From Odontesthes bonariensis (lineage: Eukaryota; Chordata; Actinopteri; Atheriniformes; Atherinopsidae): 64,000 nucleotides of DNA. Every line of letters begins with the position of its first letter. Position 1 is the first letter of the stretch. Shown one piece after another: positions 10,067 to 21,832 of the stretch. The notes under the pieces are model-generated. The model saw only the letters and a list, made by a program, of their open reading frames with translations. It ran no database searches and had not been told where the DNA came from. The translations under genes and the position numbers were made by a program. The stretch lies in contig NC_134524.1 in assembly GCF_027942865.1 (NCBI RefSeq), positions 25,086,536-25,150,535 of the forward strand. Direction: 5' to 3'.

Positions 10067-13000
10067 TGCGCTGAAGCGCAAAAATTGACTTGACTTAGAG
10101 CAGTCAACAGAATTACACACGCATGTGTTGACTTAACATTCCAGATCCTCCCCAACTGTCACGAAAGCGGGGAGATTAGGTGCTGACACAGAAACACGCT
10201 CATTTTCAAGCTCACCAAATTCCCTCGTGATCTCGATAAAAACACTAAACGCACACATCTTTTTATTTCCTATGTAAGCAGTCTACTGTATGCTGTGTTC
10301 TCAAAACAAACAGTGAAAACAAGAAAATGTAACTTCTTATTATCATTAAAACTAAGACGTTGTCATCTCGAGATAATGGCATCAAAAGTGAATAATTGCA
10401 GGCTATGCATTCTATGCTTATATGCTCAACTACCAAACACAATAAGACTTATAAAGACACAAAATGGTGACTTGGATTAGAAATAAGATAAGCAGTGTCA
10501 GTGAAAGTCAGTCTGTCCACGGTTTTGGTCGAGACTGATGAGCAGTGAGTTCAGAAAGTTTTCCAATTTTTCTTACATTTTGTTTTATTGAAGAAAGTGT
10601 TGTCCCTTCTGGGCTACAGTAGAAACGTGAAGGGGAAACCTGTTGGAGGACTGAGGAGGAAGAGGAGGAGGAGGAGGAGGGCGAAGTGTCACATTCTTGC
10701 ATAATTATCGCTCAGTCTATGGCTACAAAAACACAACAAAGGAAACCACATTATATTACATTTCTGCCAGTGAATCACCCCAGATGTTACATGCTGGAAC
10801 TTTAAAGCATTTTTGGCCCCAGTGGCAGTCTTTCGTCTGTTGGGGAAAGGATCTTTCTCTGACAGTTTTCCTCATTCTTCTTGGCAGAAATGTTTAATCT
10901 CAACCAGACTGGATGGGTAGCCACAGTGCACGTTTTCAAGTCTTTTCGAAGCGTTCCTTAAAAACACTCCAGGGTTTTCTTCGGTGTCACACTTCAGGCC
11001 ATTCCTTGTGAAACGTAAACCTGCTTCCATCTTTGCCTCTGTTATCAGTAGTCTCTCCAGGTTCAGTTGAACAGTCCTTTTTAGCTTGGGAGGGTCCCAT
11101 ATTGTGAGATTAATTTCCTGATTGGAAGCTGGGATAAGAGCTGAATGATCCACTAAATTTTCAGGAAATGAGCTTCAGTGCTTCTTTTAGTATCTCCTTT
11201 AGCATTTCCTTTATGAAACCAAACGGTATTGCTCTGTCGCATTTTTCCTTGCAGTCGCAACATCAAAGCGATGGAGTCACACTCACTGTGATCCACTTAG
11301 ATTTGAAGACAGGAGGCTGGAAAGCAAGCTGACGTGAGCGGCCTGCAATAACATCTTTCGCTTTTGTGGCTTTTTCTTTCCTCTTTTTTCAATTACCAAC
11401 CTTGATCGTGAATTTATATTTCCACTGATTTCATAAATATAGAATATAATCTCAGTGATATGACATGATAAGAGCATTTGCGTTTGCACAACAGCAGGTG
11501 AAACTGATTCGCAATAAGTGTTGCTTCCTAACTGGACAGGTTGATTTCACAGAAGTGTGATTGACTTGGAGTTAGCCTAGATTGTGTTGTTTAGGTGTTC
11601 CCTTTATTGTTTTGAGCGGTGTATACTGTTCAAATTACAAAACCTTTTTTTTCTTCTATTGTGACTGAAAATCTATTGAATACCTTGGTGTTTCTTAACA
11701 AAGCGCCCACACCTGTAAAGATGCCATGAGAAAAGCTAGATGAACCTTCAGCTGAATTGATTTGTCACTGAAGGAAGTCTTTCCTCAAGCGGAGAGCAGC
11801 ATATCCAAATGGAGCTACAAACGAAAAAAAAACGAAATGCAATAAGTGGCTGGACCCTCTTCTTCTAACCTCGGTGTGACCCCACTGTGAAGAATGTGCA
11901 ACCACTTCGAACTGGTTTCGCCACGCGAACAACAGCCAGACTCTTGACTCTTTGTTTTAAAAATATTACAGCGAATAACTGAACATAAGCTGCATGAAAT
12001 TCAGGGTATGTCTCTCTTTCACACATTTTTTTTTTAGGCTCCGGTTCGTTTTCCCCATTTAGCCGAGACCCTTCAATTTAGATTGGCTCAAACTCCATGT
12101 TTCACGTCTCTGCAGAGGTGACCTTTCCGGGTGACATTTGGAAATTAATTCCCCTCGAGCAACACGTCACGGAGGCCGTTTTCCTGGAAGTGTCTTTTTG
12201 GTTGTTTGTTATGTTTCTCTCTTCTACTTGATATTAACTCTGTCACATCCCTGGTATAGTTGCAATGACAAAACCTCAGATAATCTGTTTGCATAGGTGA
12301 TATGATGCGATATGATTGTTTTTTATTCAAAACATTTATTCTCCCAACCCCTACACAAATCAAATGAGACAGAAGGAATTCTGTTAATTGTGTCACTTAT
12401 TAAAACTATAATCCTCCTGAAGCGAGGACTTATGTATTTTGAATCTTTGATCGCTGCTGGTTGCCTGACTGAATCAATGCTGCTGTCCATAGCAGTGGAA
12501 CCTGACCTCACGACCATTTCTTGATAACCTTAACAGCTCCTCATTTCAGATTGGCTGTCACGTTTTTTGTTTTTCTGAATTCCACTTGTGGCCTGTGCAT
12601 TCTAGAATCAGGTACAGCCTGACTGGAGCAGCCAAATTACGCCCAGTAAAAATACAATGAAAACAGAACAAATCTACTTCTCAGCACCAACAATCGCGCA
12701 ATCAGTATTTGTTCATTTAAATCGTAGCCTGCGGTTGAAACGCAGGCCACATTTACACATAGCAAGGTATTTAGAGAAACAGATATTTCCCCCCCTTCCG
12801 TTTTCAATAATAACATCGTGCACACAACATCGTTTTCAAAAAACTTGTCATTTACATCAACCCGCATAAATACGCCGTCAAGCGCCATAATAACTATGCC
12901 AAACCTATTGGCGGCAGTGTAGGGAAAGGAATAAAGCCATGCAAGCCAATCAAAATCCTCAGAATCGAGGACTTTCCTCATGTGAAGGAGGAGATAACAT

Positions 13001-13957
13001 GAGCAAATATCACAACAAAACTGAAGGCACTAAGAGGGAAATATAGACAGTCAGTGCATACTGGACGCAGGAGCGGCCACGGAAGAGTGGTGCTCCTCTA
13101 TTTTGAACTGTGCGAGCAGGTTTGGGGTGGCAAATGCAATAAGGCCAGAATGGTTTGCACAAATGTAAAAATTAGTAGAACTTTAACATCATCCATGATA
13201 ATCCTGATCAGTAGCCAAACAAACTGTAAACATAAGGCGCTCGCATGACGTTAAGCATTTTCTGGCGCATAATGTGACGTTTAAGAACCTAAAACGCCGT
13301 TTCTCCCAGTTGACACGGCAACACATAACCGGCGTTATCAGAAATCTCCACTTTGGCCGGAGGTTTTAGAAATAATCGTTTTCTGTGATAAAAACGGGGT
13401 TTTGGTGTAAATGAGAGGCGAAACCGCAGGAAAATATCTGCGTCTTCCTATCGTGTAAACGGGGCCGCAGTAACCAGCAGCTAGACTTTCAGCCACTAAT
13501 ACACACATCTGTCCAGTTGTGGCTCATTTGCACCGGTTCCTCAGTGAGACGAGGGACTTATGTTTTAACTTTTAAATCCCTTCTTGGTTAGATTTCAGGG
13601 TATTATGAATTACCCCCACTTTGAATTATTATCAACACATTTTCCCTGCAATCAAAACTATATCTTTCTGTACCTGACTCACACTGGAAAAGTAAAGCCT
13701 TTCTAAGCCTTTCTGCTCACCTTGACATTTGTCTTTCATTCCACCAAAGACAACTTTAGTGTCCCCACTTAGAAAAACAGCAATGGAAAAATGGTCTTTT
13801 GGATATTTTTTAATCTTATTGTGGAAATAGTAATGAGTATGCAATTTTTTTTTGTAACAAATGGGTAAAAGGTCACTTCGTGGTAATAGTATCAAAATTT
13901 GAAAAAAAAGTTATGGGGAAATACATGTACATACCTGTTTAGATACTACTGATATGA
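10067..13957. other. No gene recognised; small GGA microsatellite
   Basis: No coding exon, RNA gene or transposon end could be supported across these 3.9 kb. A GGA-rich tract (GAGGAAGAGGAGGAGG) lies at 10651-10681. A GC-richer stretch near 13250-13475 with paired TCTGGCG/CCGCAG-like ends could be an old MITE, but no target duplication was found. Confidence 0.5.
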
Positions 13958-14409
13958 ATGGTTTTCACTGCCCTGGATGGGAAACACTTTGGGTCAATTC
14001 TGTTGCCACAGGCAGAACCAATAGCAAGTGTCATACATGGGGGGGATGTGGAAATTGTTGATTCTTACAAGTACTTAGGGACAATATTTGACAGTGAGCT
14101 CAAGTTTCATGTAAACACTGAGACAATTGTCAAAAAGGGACAACAGAGAATTCATCTGCTGAGGAAGCTTAACTCCTTCAGTGTCTCTAAAACCATTTTA
14201 CGTAACTTTTATCAGTCTTTTATTGAGAGTCTTTTAACTTTTTCTTTTTTATGTTGGTTCAATAGCCTATCAGTCAAAGACAAGAAGTCTCAGCAGCATT
14301 GTTAACACTTCATCAAAGATTATTGGAACACAGCTAAACAGTCTGAGTGCTCTGTTTAACAAACAGGCAGTCCAAAAGGCTAAAAGTATCATCAGTCAGC
14401 CTGATCATG
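13958..14409 (+). mobile_element. LINE 3' part, first segment (split by gypsy)
   Basis: The frame from 13958 to 14305 encodes a reverse-transcriptase C-terminal region with YKYLGTIFD and QRIHLLRKLNSF. A frameshift follows near 14290, then KIIGTQLNSLS and KAKSIISQPDHV up to the gypsy insertion. It is 5'-truncated and resumes at 22604. This is a CR1/L2/Rex1-like LINE by its pattern; the family is not fixed. Confidence 0.8.
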
Positions 14410-15160
14410 TGTGACGGGTCACCACTATCTACCATGGACGACGACGACCAGGTGGATTATGGGGGTACTTTATTTCAGCTGCAACACAGTGTATGGCCAC
14501 AGTGGTGAGGAGAAGTTAACATCAGTCACAGGACAATCACGTGAAAATCCTCTTTCCTCTGTGGCAATTAATAATAAAATAAAATACAGAAAACTGTCAA
14601 TATAAAATAAAAATAAAAGTTACATCCTAGTGTGATCGTATAGTGTATGTTGTTATCTCATAAATCAGGAGTGCAAAATCCCCACATAACCATCATATAA
14701 CATGAAATCAACAAACAACAAATTAACAAGAAACCACAAGTAGCTTATCAACGTTAAATTATAATTCATAAAACATATTACCTGCAACACAGTGTATGGC
14801 CACAGTGGTGAGGAGAAGTTAACATCAGTCACAGGACAATCTGAACACGAGGGAAAACATTTAAGCTAACTTAGCATAATTACAACTCTCTAAACATTAT
14901 TTTACAGTCCGACAACTCACAGCAATTGCTCAAAACTGTTAGCACAGCTCACAGCAAACACTTAACTTAGGAAAATACATAGCATAAACATCTGGAACTA
15001 TAAGAAATTAATTGATTATCCCGGACCATACAAGCAAACGTCTTACCACGTGAAAATCCTCTTTCCTCTGTGGTAAGACGCACGGTAACCACTGCGCCAG
15101 TAGGTGGCGGTGTTGCACCATTTTCTAGCATGCTTTAATAAACAAATCTATCCCGTTACA
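14410..15160 (-). repeat. Gypsy 3' LTR
   Basis: 751 bp; in element sense it begins TGTAACGGG and ends CCCGTCACA, so the ends are imperfect inverted repeats with TG and CA termini. An AATAAA on the element strand near 14470 could serve as polyadenylation signal. A 60-bp segment occurs twice inside the LTR (14479-14538 and 14782-14841), and a second shared segment, CGTGAAAATCCTCTTTCC, occurs near 14540 and 15050. Confidence 0.96.
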
Positions 15161-15174
15161 TACACCCCCCTTAA
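15161..15174 (-). other. Polypurine tract
   Basis: In element sense the sequence just before the 3' LTR reads AAGGGGGGTGTA, the purine run from which plus-strand DNA synthesis is primed in LTR elements. Confidence 0.8.
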
Positions 15175-15583
15175 AGTATGCTGAATAGGGGCAACATAGA
15201 TCAAGCCTACAGTAGCAAAGGAAAAGAAACCCGAAAAAAAACATATCCATACTACAGAAAATGGATCCAGCATAAATCAGGAGAGAAAAAAAATTTTTTT
15301 TTAGTGAATATCGAGCAGTGATGTACAAAAAAAAGTCAACATCAGAAATTCCTCCTTAAGAAGTGTGTAAGAACAGGGTGGTACCAAAACCTATACTTAT
15401 CACAGACTAACAGAGATGCCATCTACATCTCATAAACGCGTACATTCCTTTGCTCTTTTAGTTTATAGTGTATCACATACACCAATTCAGAAGCAAGACT
15501 GAACCAGCAAAACAAACAAACAAAACAAACAAACAAAAAAAGAAAAACAAGCGAATGCTTGTCACTAAGTCACTGAGGTTGTT

Positions 15584-18500
15584 CTACACACAAAATGGCA
15601 TGTGTACATTAGCTGCAATGGCACCAAATGCAGACCCCAACACAGGTGCAGCATTCTCCACAAATCTCTGGCCTGACATCTCACAAATAAGCCTATTTGG
15701 ATGCCTAACCATTCTCCCATATCTTGTGAAAACTGAAGGGGCCTGTGTGGTTTGTGGATGTGTGCAAACTACCTCTTCTAACTCAATCCCATCTGGAATG
15801 AGGCTTAAGGCAACAGGTACATCAGTAGGCAAGTGTCCTGTGTCATGCACTGAGAATGATGATGAGGTAGGGTGTGCACGAGAGCTGTCATCATGGTCAA
15901 AGTCGTTAGGAGCGCGGTCTGGAAGCTTTTCTGACTGCACAAGTGAGGTGGCAGCGTCGATGCTCGCTTCAAAAACACTCTCGTCCCCAGCCTCAGCCTG
16001 GACAGGTGACTGCATGAGCCAATTCATAGTACGAGATCGAGCCTCCTCCTGATTAACCACAACAGAGCTCCGCTCACTTCCACATGGCACGGCCGACTGT
16101 GACTCCCCACAGACTGCTTGGGAATCAGCTTGCTCAGGAAACGTCAGGAAGTCGACTGGGAGCAGCATGTTTCTGTGGACAACCTTCTCCTTTCCAGTGA
16201 CATCATCTCGAATCCTGTACACATTAACTCCAGCTCTCACAGACACCACATCGAAGGGGGTTGAATCCCACCGGTCTGCAACCTTCCTCTTGCCTTTCTC
16301 ACCCCGATTGGCTAACAGCACCCTGTCGCCTACAGTCAATGGCAACCCTTTTACTTTGCGGTTATAGATTTTGGCGTGACGATCTTGCTCGCCATAGGCA
16401 CGCCGCCGAGCAATCCGTGCGGCCTCAGAAAGATCCTTCCTCAGGTGATTTACAAACTCATGGTGGCCCACAATGCTGTCATTCTCCAAGACATGATGGA
16501 ACATGATGTCAATGGGCAAGCGTGGGATCCGTCCAAACATCAAGTAAAAAGGCGCAAAGCCTGTGGTCTCATGCACTGTGCAGTTATAGCAGAAGGTCAG
16601 CATCCGGAGCATCTGCGGCCACTTAGACTTGTACTGTGGGGGGAGAGTCCTTATCATGTCACCAAGAGTTCTGTTGAATCTTTCTGCGATACCGTTGCCC
16701 ATGGGGTGATACGGAGTTGTATGGGACTTGTGCACACCTGCCATCTCAAGAAGATCTTTGATGAGCCTACTCTCAAAATTAGCTCCTTGGTCAGAGTGGA
16801 TCCTTTTGGGGAAGCCATAGATGCAGAAGAATTTGTCCCATAAGCAGCGGGCGACTTGCTTTGCAGATTGGTTCTTACAGGGAAAGGCGAGAGCCAGCTT
16901 TGAGAAATGGTCTGTAACAACAAGAACATCAGTTGTCTTCTTGTCACTTGTCTCTGCTGTCCAAAAATCAATGCAGACCAGCTCCATAGGAGCTGAGGTG
17001 CGAATGTTCTCAAGGGGAGCTCGGGCGTCTGGTTCTAAAGTCTTCCCCAAAATACATCTCTGACAGTGTTTCACATGCATCATAACATCCCTTCCCATGC
17101 CTGTCCAGAAGAATCTCTCACTGGCTAGAGAGAGTGTCCTTGAACGACCCTGGTGGCCAGCTGCATCATGAACACCGTGCAGGACGTGATGTTTCAGAGA
17201 CTCTGGTACAACAAACTGTAAGATCTTCCTGTTAATGCAACGGTCTCTCCTCACTCTGTAGAGAATCCCATTGCGCACCGTCAATTTCTTCCAGTGCTTC
17301 AACAGCCTGAGTACACAGCTCGACTCAGCCGCCCTTTCATGTGCGTTTGGCCTCTTATGCCGCTGAACATAGAAAAGTGCCCTGCACACTGTATCATCCT
17401 GTTGCTGCATGTTATGCAACTGGCTGTGGGGAATGATGATGGATGGGTCTTCATCAGGTAACTGCAGTGAGGAAGGGCTCGTGCCCGACAGAAGGGAGAC
17501 ACCACCAGTGCGATGAGCGTCCAACACGGCTGACACCTCCTCCGCACCAATAGCACCTCCAGACAGCATACAGGTATCTTGTGCTGGACTAAGATCCACA
17601 TCAGCAGAGTCATCAGCAGTCTGAATGGCCTGGCAGTTGGTGGTTAGGCGGAAGGCATCTCGCACTGTCCCAGTGACAACTCCATTGATCTCATCCAACA
17701 AAGACAGATAGGGCTCCTTCACCAGGCGATGGCTGATGCTGGACTGGACGAAGGGTTCACGACTCAGGGCATCAGCGACAGTGTTCTTAGGCCCAGGGAC
17801 ATATTTCAGGTCAAAATCATATGCCGCCAGCTTTGCCACCCACCTCTGTTCACATGCATCCAACCTGGGCTTTGTTAGGATGTATGTCAAAGGGTTGTTG
17901 TCTGACCATGCAGTAAAATGCCTTCCTTTCAGCCAATGGGAGAACTTGTCGCATATGGCCCACTTCAAGGCAAGAAATTCTAGTCTGTGAGCTGGGTAGT
18001 TCAACTGGGATTTTGACAATGTTCTGCTGGCGAAAGCGACTGGCCTTGCAACTGTCTCGCCATGTTGAAGCTGAGAAAGAACAGCTCCAATCCCATCAAA
18101 TGAAGCGTCTACAGCGAGAATGAAGGGCTTCTCGAAGTCTGGATGGGCTAGGGTCACACTGTGCGACAGTTCATGTTTCAGAGTGTCAAATGCATCCTGA
18201 CACTCAGACGTCCAGTCGTCTTCTGAGAGCTTCACTTGACTAGAGCGCTTGGTCACATGCATCCTCTTACGTCTGGTTTTTCCCCCAGTCTTTTGTTCTG
18301 AGAGGAGCTTGAAAAGGGGCCTCGCCTTAGTGGAGCAATCTTCGATGAAATGCTGATAATACAGCACCATCCCCAAGAATGACCGAATCTTTTTTTGTGA
18401 GGGAGTGACACCATCGCTGTCCATCAGGTCAGACACTTGTACTTGGTTAATGGCTTCAACCTTTCCAGGATCTGTCTGCACCCCTGACTCGGAGATGACA

Positions 18501-20254
18501 TGCCCGAGAAACTTTACGGATCTCCGCAGGAAGTGGCACTTTTTCGGCGCCAGCTTGAGGTTATGGTTCTTCAGGCGAGAGAACACCATCTCCAAGCGCT
18601 CAAGTGCTATCTGCTCATTCGGACCAAAGACCAAAAGATCGTCCAAGTAGCACAAGAGGCTGGTGAAATTCTCATCTCCAAAGATTGAGAGCATCATGCG
18701 CATGAATGTAGCTGGGCTATTGGACAGACCCTGAGGCATCCGGTTGTATTCATGCAAGCCAAATGGGGATGAGAAGGCAGTGTACTTCTTGTGATCCTCA
18801 TGCATGGGCACATTATAGAAGCCAGAGGTGAGGTCCATGGTGGAAAAGAAGACATTTCCCCCCAGTGCAGCGAGAGCATCAGCCTGATGAGGCAGCGGGT
18901 GCGCATCCTTTACCGTCCTAGCATTGAGCCATCTGAAATCTGTGCAGATGCGCAGATCTCCATTTTTCTTCCATACGAGGACAAGGGGTGATGCATACTC
19001 GCTGGTGGATTTACGAATGATGCCTTTTTCCTCCATCTCGTTGAGAGCTGTTCTCAGCTTCTCATAGTGGTTTGGTGGCACTCTGCGGTAGGGCAGACGG
19101 AATGGCTTCTCATCCACTAGATGTATCTTGTGCACGAAGCCAATTGCCTCTCCACAGTCCATCTTATGTTGTGAAAAGATTGACTCATGTCTCTCAATGA
19201 TCTGGAGAAGCTTGTCTCTCCAAAGGTCAGACACTGCGCACGAATCCAAGTCCAGATCAGATAGACCAAGCTCGTCTAATGCTCTCCTGACATCCTCCTT
19301 GGACCTCGGTGTCGTAGGACCAGCCATGGATTGAGAGTGAACTTGGATGTGGTCAGGTTGAGACAAATCTTCAGCTGCAACACAGGGAAACACATCTGCC
19401 AGTTTTGTGTTCCTCTTTAGCACTATGAGCTCGTTAGTGGGGTTGATGACTTTCATGGGCAGACATCGGTCACCCCACATAGGCGTAACAATCCTGCCAA
19501 CCAAAACTTGTCTGGGTCTGCATCTTGCTTGGGTTGGTTCAGCAATCACTGTACTGCCAACTGACATAGGTGCTGAGGCGGGAAGCATGCCCCACACGAG
19601 GTGTTCACTTTGTGGCTGCAGTGTCACACATCGTTGCAACTTTAATGTTCCAACCTTGTCAGGCACTGTGTCACCCCTCCACCTCTCTGTGTTGGAAAGA
19701 AGAGAGAAGAAGTGATGGCAGTCTTCATCAAAGACGCTACTGGGCTCAGACATGAGTCGCCAATAACCGTCAGTCTTTCTCATCAGTCGAATAATTGTCT
19801 TTATGGCATTGCTGCCCAAGATCATGTCATCAGTCTGTCCGGGAACCACGAACATTGGAATGATCATTTTACAATCATACACCACTACTTCCACATCACA
19901 TACAGCTGAAGGCGTGACCTGATGACCCCCACATCCAATAATGACAACATCATCAGCAGAGTACTGTCTCAAACCTGGATTCTGTTGTAGGAGGCGCTGC
20001 GCAGCTGGTACACTTAATGTACATCCTGTCGAGCCACTGTCCATCATCGCCTTCAGAGAAACACCTGCAGCAGTGACAGTAGTGTAGAACAAACTGTCTG
20101 ACTTTTGAATTCTGTGCGTGGCTTGAAATATGACAGTTTTGTCTGGGGGCACACTGGAACAGGCCGATGCAAAGACTGACTCAATGTCCTCAATATCACT
20201 TGTGGGAGGGACACTAATAGGATCCACATCTTCCTCCCCTTGATGCAGATCCAC
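15584..20254 (-). CDS. pol: Gypsy pol polyprotein (PR-RT-RH-IN)
   Basis: A 1556-codon open frame on the minus strand. It supplies the enzymes that copy the element RNA and insert the DNA. Aspartic protease: active-site DSG at residues 72-74. Reverse transcriptase: LRICTDFRWLN, then MPQGLSNSPATF and YLDD at about 536-539. RNase H: AVDASFDGIGAVL. Integrase: an HHCC zinc domain (HHVLHGVHDAAGHQG with CQRC) and a D-D-E core at D1096, D1155 and E1191, giving the usual 35-residue D-E gap. A GPY/F-like module with ADRWDSTPFDVV follows. No chromodomain is seen. The first possible in-frame codon at the gag stop is GTG, not ATG, and the frame is open upstream within gag. Expression by -1 frameshifting from gag is therefore likely. 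No internal stop was found. Confidence 0.95.
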   Translation of the reverse strand: MDLHQGEEDVDPISVPPTSDIEDIESVFASACSSVPPDKTVIFQATHRIQKSDSLFYTTVTAAGVSLKAMMDSGSTGCTLSVPAAQRLLQQNPGLRQYSADDVVIIGCGGHQVTPSAVCDVEVVVYDCKMIIPMFVVPGQTDDMILGSNAIKTIIRLMRKTDGYWRLMSEPSSVFDEDCHHFFSLLSNTERWRGDTVPDKVGTLKLQRCVTLQPQSEHLVWGMLPASAPMSVGSTVIAEPTQARCRPRQVLVGRIVTPMWGDRCLPMKVINPTNELIVLKRNTKLADVFPCVAAEDLSQPDHIQVHSQSMAGPTTPRSKEDVRRALDELGLSDLDLDSCAVSDLWRDKLLQIIERHESIFSQHKMDCGEAIGFVHKIHLVDEKPFRLPYRRVPPNHYEKLRTALNEMEEKGIIRKSTSEYASPLVLVWKKNGDLRICTDFRWLNARTVKDAHPLPHQADALAALGGNVFFSTMDLTSGFYNVPMHEDHKKYTAFSSPFGLHEYNRMPQGLSNSPATFMRMMLSIFGDENFTSLLCYLDDLLVFGPNEQIALERLEMVFSRLKNHNLKLAPKKCHFLRRSVKFLGHVISESGVQTDPGKVEAINQVQVSDLMDSDGVTPSQKKIRSFLGMVLYYQHFIEDCSTKARPLFKLLSEQKTGGKTRRKRMHVTKRSSQVKLSEDDWTSECQDAFDTLKHELSHSVTLAHPDFEKPFILAVDASFDGIGAVLSQLQHGETVARPVAFASRTLSKSQLNYPAHRLEFLALKWAICDKFSHWLKGRHFTAWSDNNPLTYILTKPRLDACEQRWVAKLAAYDFDLKYVPGPKNTVADALSREPFVQSSISHRLVKEPYLSLLDEINGVVTGTVRDAFRLTTNCQAIQTADDSADVDLSPAQDTCMLSGGAIGAEEVSAVLDAHRTGGVSLLSGTSPSSLQLPDEDPSIIIPHSQLHNMQQQDDTVCRALFYVQRHKRPNAHERAAESSCVLRLLKHWKKLTVRNGILYRVRRDRCINRKILQFVVPESLKHHVLHGVHDAAGHQGRSRTLSLASERFFWTGMGRDVMMHVKHCQRCILGKTLEPDARAPLENIRTSAPMELVCIDFWTAETSDKKTTDVLVVTDHFSKLALAFPCKNQSAKQVARCLWDKFFCIYGFPKRIHSDQGANFESRLIKDLLEMAGVHKSHTTPYHPMGNGIAERFNRTLGDMIRTLPPQYKSKWPQMLRMLTFCYNCTVHETTGFAPFYLMFGRIPRLPIDIMFHHVLENDSIVGHHEFVNHLRKDLSEAARIARRRAYGEQDRHAKIYNRKVKGLPLTVGDRVLLANRGEKGKRKVADRWDSTPFDVVSVRAGVNVYRIRDDVTGKEKVVHRNMLLPVDFLTFPEQADSQAVCGESQSAVPCGSERSSVVVNQEEARSRTMNWLMQSPVQAEAGDESVFEASIDAATSLVQSEKLPDRAPNDFDHDDSSRAHPTSSSFSVHDTGHLPTDVPVALSLIPDGIELEEVVCTHPQTTQAPSVFTRYGRMVRHPNRLICEMSGQRFVENAAPVLGSAFGAIAANVHMPFCV

Positions 20255-20263
20255 TAGTTTTCC
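20254..20263 (-). promoter_or_regulatory. Possible -1 frameshift site at gag-pol junction
   Basis: In element sense the last gag codons read GGAAAAC then TAG, and pol continues in the -1 frame through CTAGTGGAT. The heptamer is one base from a canonical X-XXY-YYZ slip site. No ATG opens pol, which favours frameshifting or stop bypass over reinitiation. This is inferred from the frames alone. Confidence 0.5.
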
Positions 20264-21639
20264 AACTGTGCAGACGTGGTGGATGACACCTGCACAGGGC
20301 AGCTGCGTCTGGAGTGATCAGGGGAGAAGCATTTAAAGCAGAGTTTCTTGTCACGGCAATGAGAGAGTGCAGAATGGTTTGCGTCGCCACAGACGGCACA
20401 TGGTAAGTTATTCAGACCCTCAATCCTGGAGGGTTTCACTCTAGGGTGTCTGGTGGTATTAGCTGGGGTTGGAGTAGATCTCTCCAGCAGAACTTTCTCC
20501 AGCATGGTAATGACACGTTCAAGAGCAGCAAAGTCTGGTGACTTGGGTGTGTGAGAGTCTTTTGAGTGAGGCGGAGGTGCTACAGTGTGAAGCGCTTCAG
20601 CTTTGTTCACATACACATTCTCGCTAGGCTTCCTACTCACAGCAGCAGCAGCACGCCACGAACCTCTCTCAGTGTGGTACTCATCCAGCACATCCTGAAC
20701 CTCTACTGCAGTCCACTTATTGATTGTCTTTGACCTGAAAGTCATGGCAAGCTCTTTGGAGGGACAATTCTTTATAAACATACGCGTCACCTCCAGGCTG
20801 GGGCAGTGTAGTTCCTTGCCCTGTTCTTTGAGGCGGTCAGCAGCGACGTCTGCTGCTTGGTTGAGCCTCAGCCAGTAGTCATATGCATCCTCATTACTCT
20901 TTGGCAGAGTAGTGTAAAAGTCTGCCAGGGGAAGAGGAGAACAAGGGACAGCAGCAAAATGTCTACGGAGGGGAGCATAAATGGCATCTGGGTTCAGAGT
21001 TACATCAATGCCACAGTTCCTCATTGCGACCTTCACAACATCTTTAGCCCGACCTCTGAGGTGAATGAGTATTTCCTCAGCCTGCTGCTCTGGTTTGACA
21101 TTTGTCCTCTTTATGTAATCCTTCATCAGGTCTTCCCATTCGTGCACATTCACAGTGTCTGAGTCGTCTCCTCTGAAGGTTGGAGGCTCTGTCACTTTCC
21201 TGTGAGGCGCTAGTTGGACATGTGACAGATCTAAACTGTGTGCAGATATGTTAGCTGGTGTAGCATGTACAGTTGGGGTGCTCGGTGTAGGTGTACTGAG
21301 TGTCGGGCTGAGGCGTGCAACTATACTATCTGCCAGCTGTTGGCCAACATGCTTAATTATGTCACTCATCTGACTGACTACATCAGGTGAAGGTGAAGCA
21401 GAGTTTTGTGTGAGTGTAGCAGTAACCTGTGTACTCGGTGTAGGCACAGTGTGGTGGCTCTGAGAAGGAACCCTGTCTCCACCAGCCGAAGTGGCCTCAG
21501 CCAGAACCTGCTCACCTCCCATCATGTGAACAACACCCCTCTCAACAGGACTATCAAACTGCAACACCATACCCCTGCCCCTACCTCTACCAATACTAAG
21601 AGGCGTACTAGTATTCTCTCGTATGTAACTCATTTTCAA
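20254..21639 (-). CDS. gag: Gypsy gag protein with CCHC zinc knuckles
   Basis: A 461-codon ORF with ATG start and TAG stop at 20254-20256. It encodes the structural protein that packages element RNA. The N-terminal part is low-complexity (a Gly-Arg stretch, then Ser/Thr/Pro). The middle is a typical gag helix-rich region (YDYWLRLNQAADVAADRL). The C-terminus has two metal-binding modules: CAVCGDANHSALSHC (C-x2-C-x4-H-x5-C, slightly irregular) and CFKCFSPDHSRRSC (canonical C-x2-C-x4-H-x4-C). It overlaps the pol frame in the -1 phase. Confidence 0.93.
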   Translation of the reverse strand: MKMSYIRENTSTPLSIGRGRGRGMVLQFDSPVERGVVHMMGGEQVLAEATSAGGDRVPSQSHHTVPTPSTQVTATLTQNSASPSPDVVSQMSDIIKHVGQQLADSIVARLSPTLSTPTPSTPTVHATPANISAHSLDLSHVQLAPHRKVTEPPTFRGDDSDTVNVHEWEDLMKDYIKRTNVKPEQQAEEILIHLRGRAKDVVKVAMRNCGIDVTLNPDAIYAPLRRHFAAVPCSPLPLADFYTTLPKSNEDAYDYWLRLNQAADVAADRLKEQGKELHCPSLEVTRMFIKNCPSKELAMTFRSKTINKWTAVEVQDVLDEYHTERGSWRAAAAVSRKPSENVYVNKAEALHTVAPPPHSKDSHTPKSPDFAALERVITMLEKVLLERSTPTPANTTRHPRVKPSRIEGLNNLPCAVCGDANHSALSHCRDKKLCFKCFSPDHSRRSCPVQVSSTTSAQLEN

Positions 21640-21832
21640 ATCCCACTTGACAAAATCTTATGAAACTAAACAAATACGGAAAAGAATACAACAACACAAA
21701 GAGACTGGTTGAGTAACAACGTGCACCAGTTATGTCATACACTGGTAAACACACTGTCCACCTGAAAGCGCAAGGTAGAAGGCGGCCAGCAAGATGATCC
21801 CGGTCCGGGGTGAAGAACCAACTCCAGACCAA

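Noticed and set aside
15468..19909. Many plus-strand frames across the gypsy element
   Set aside because: Shadows of the pol ORF, which has the catalytic motifs.
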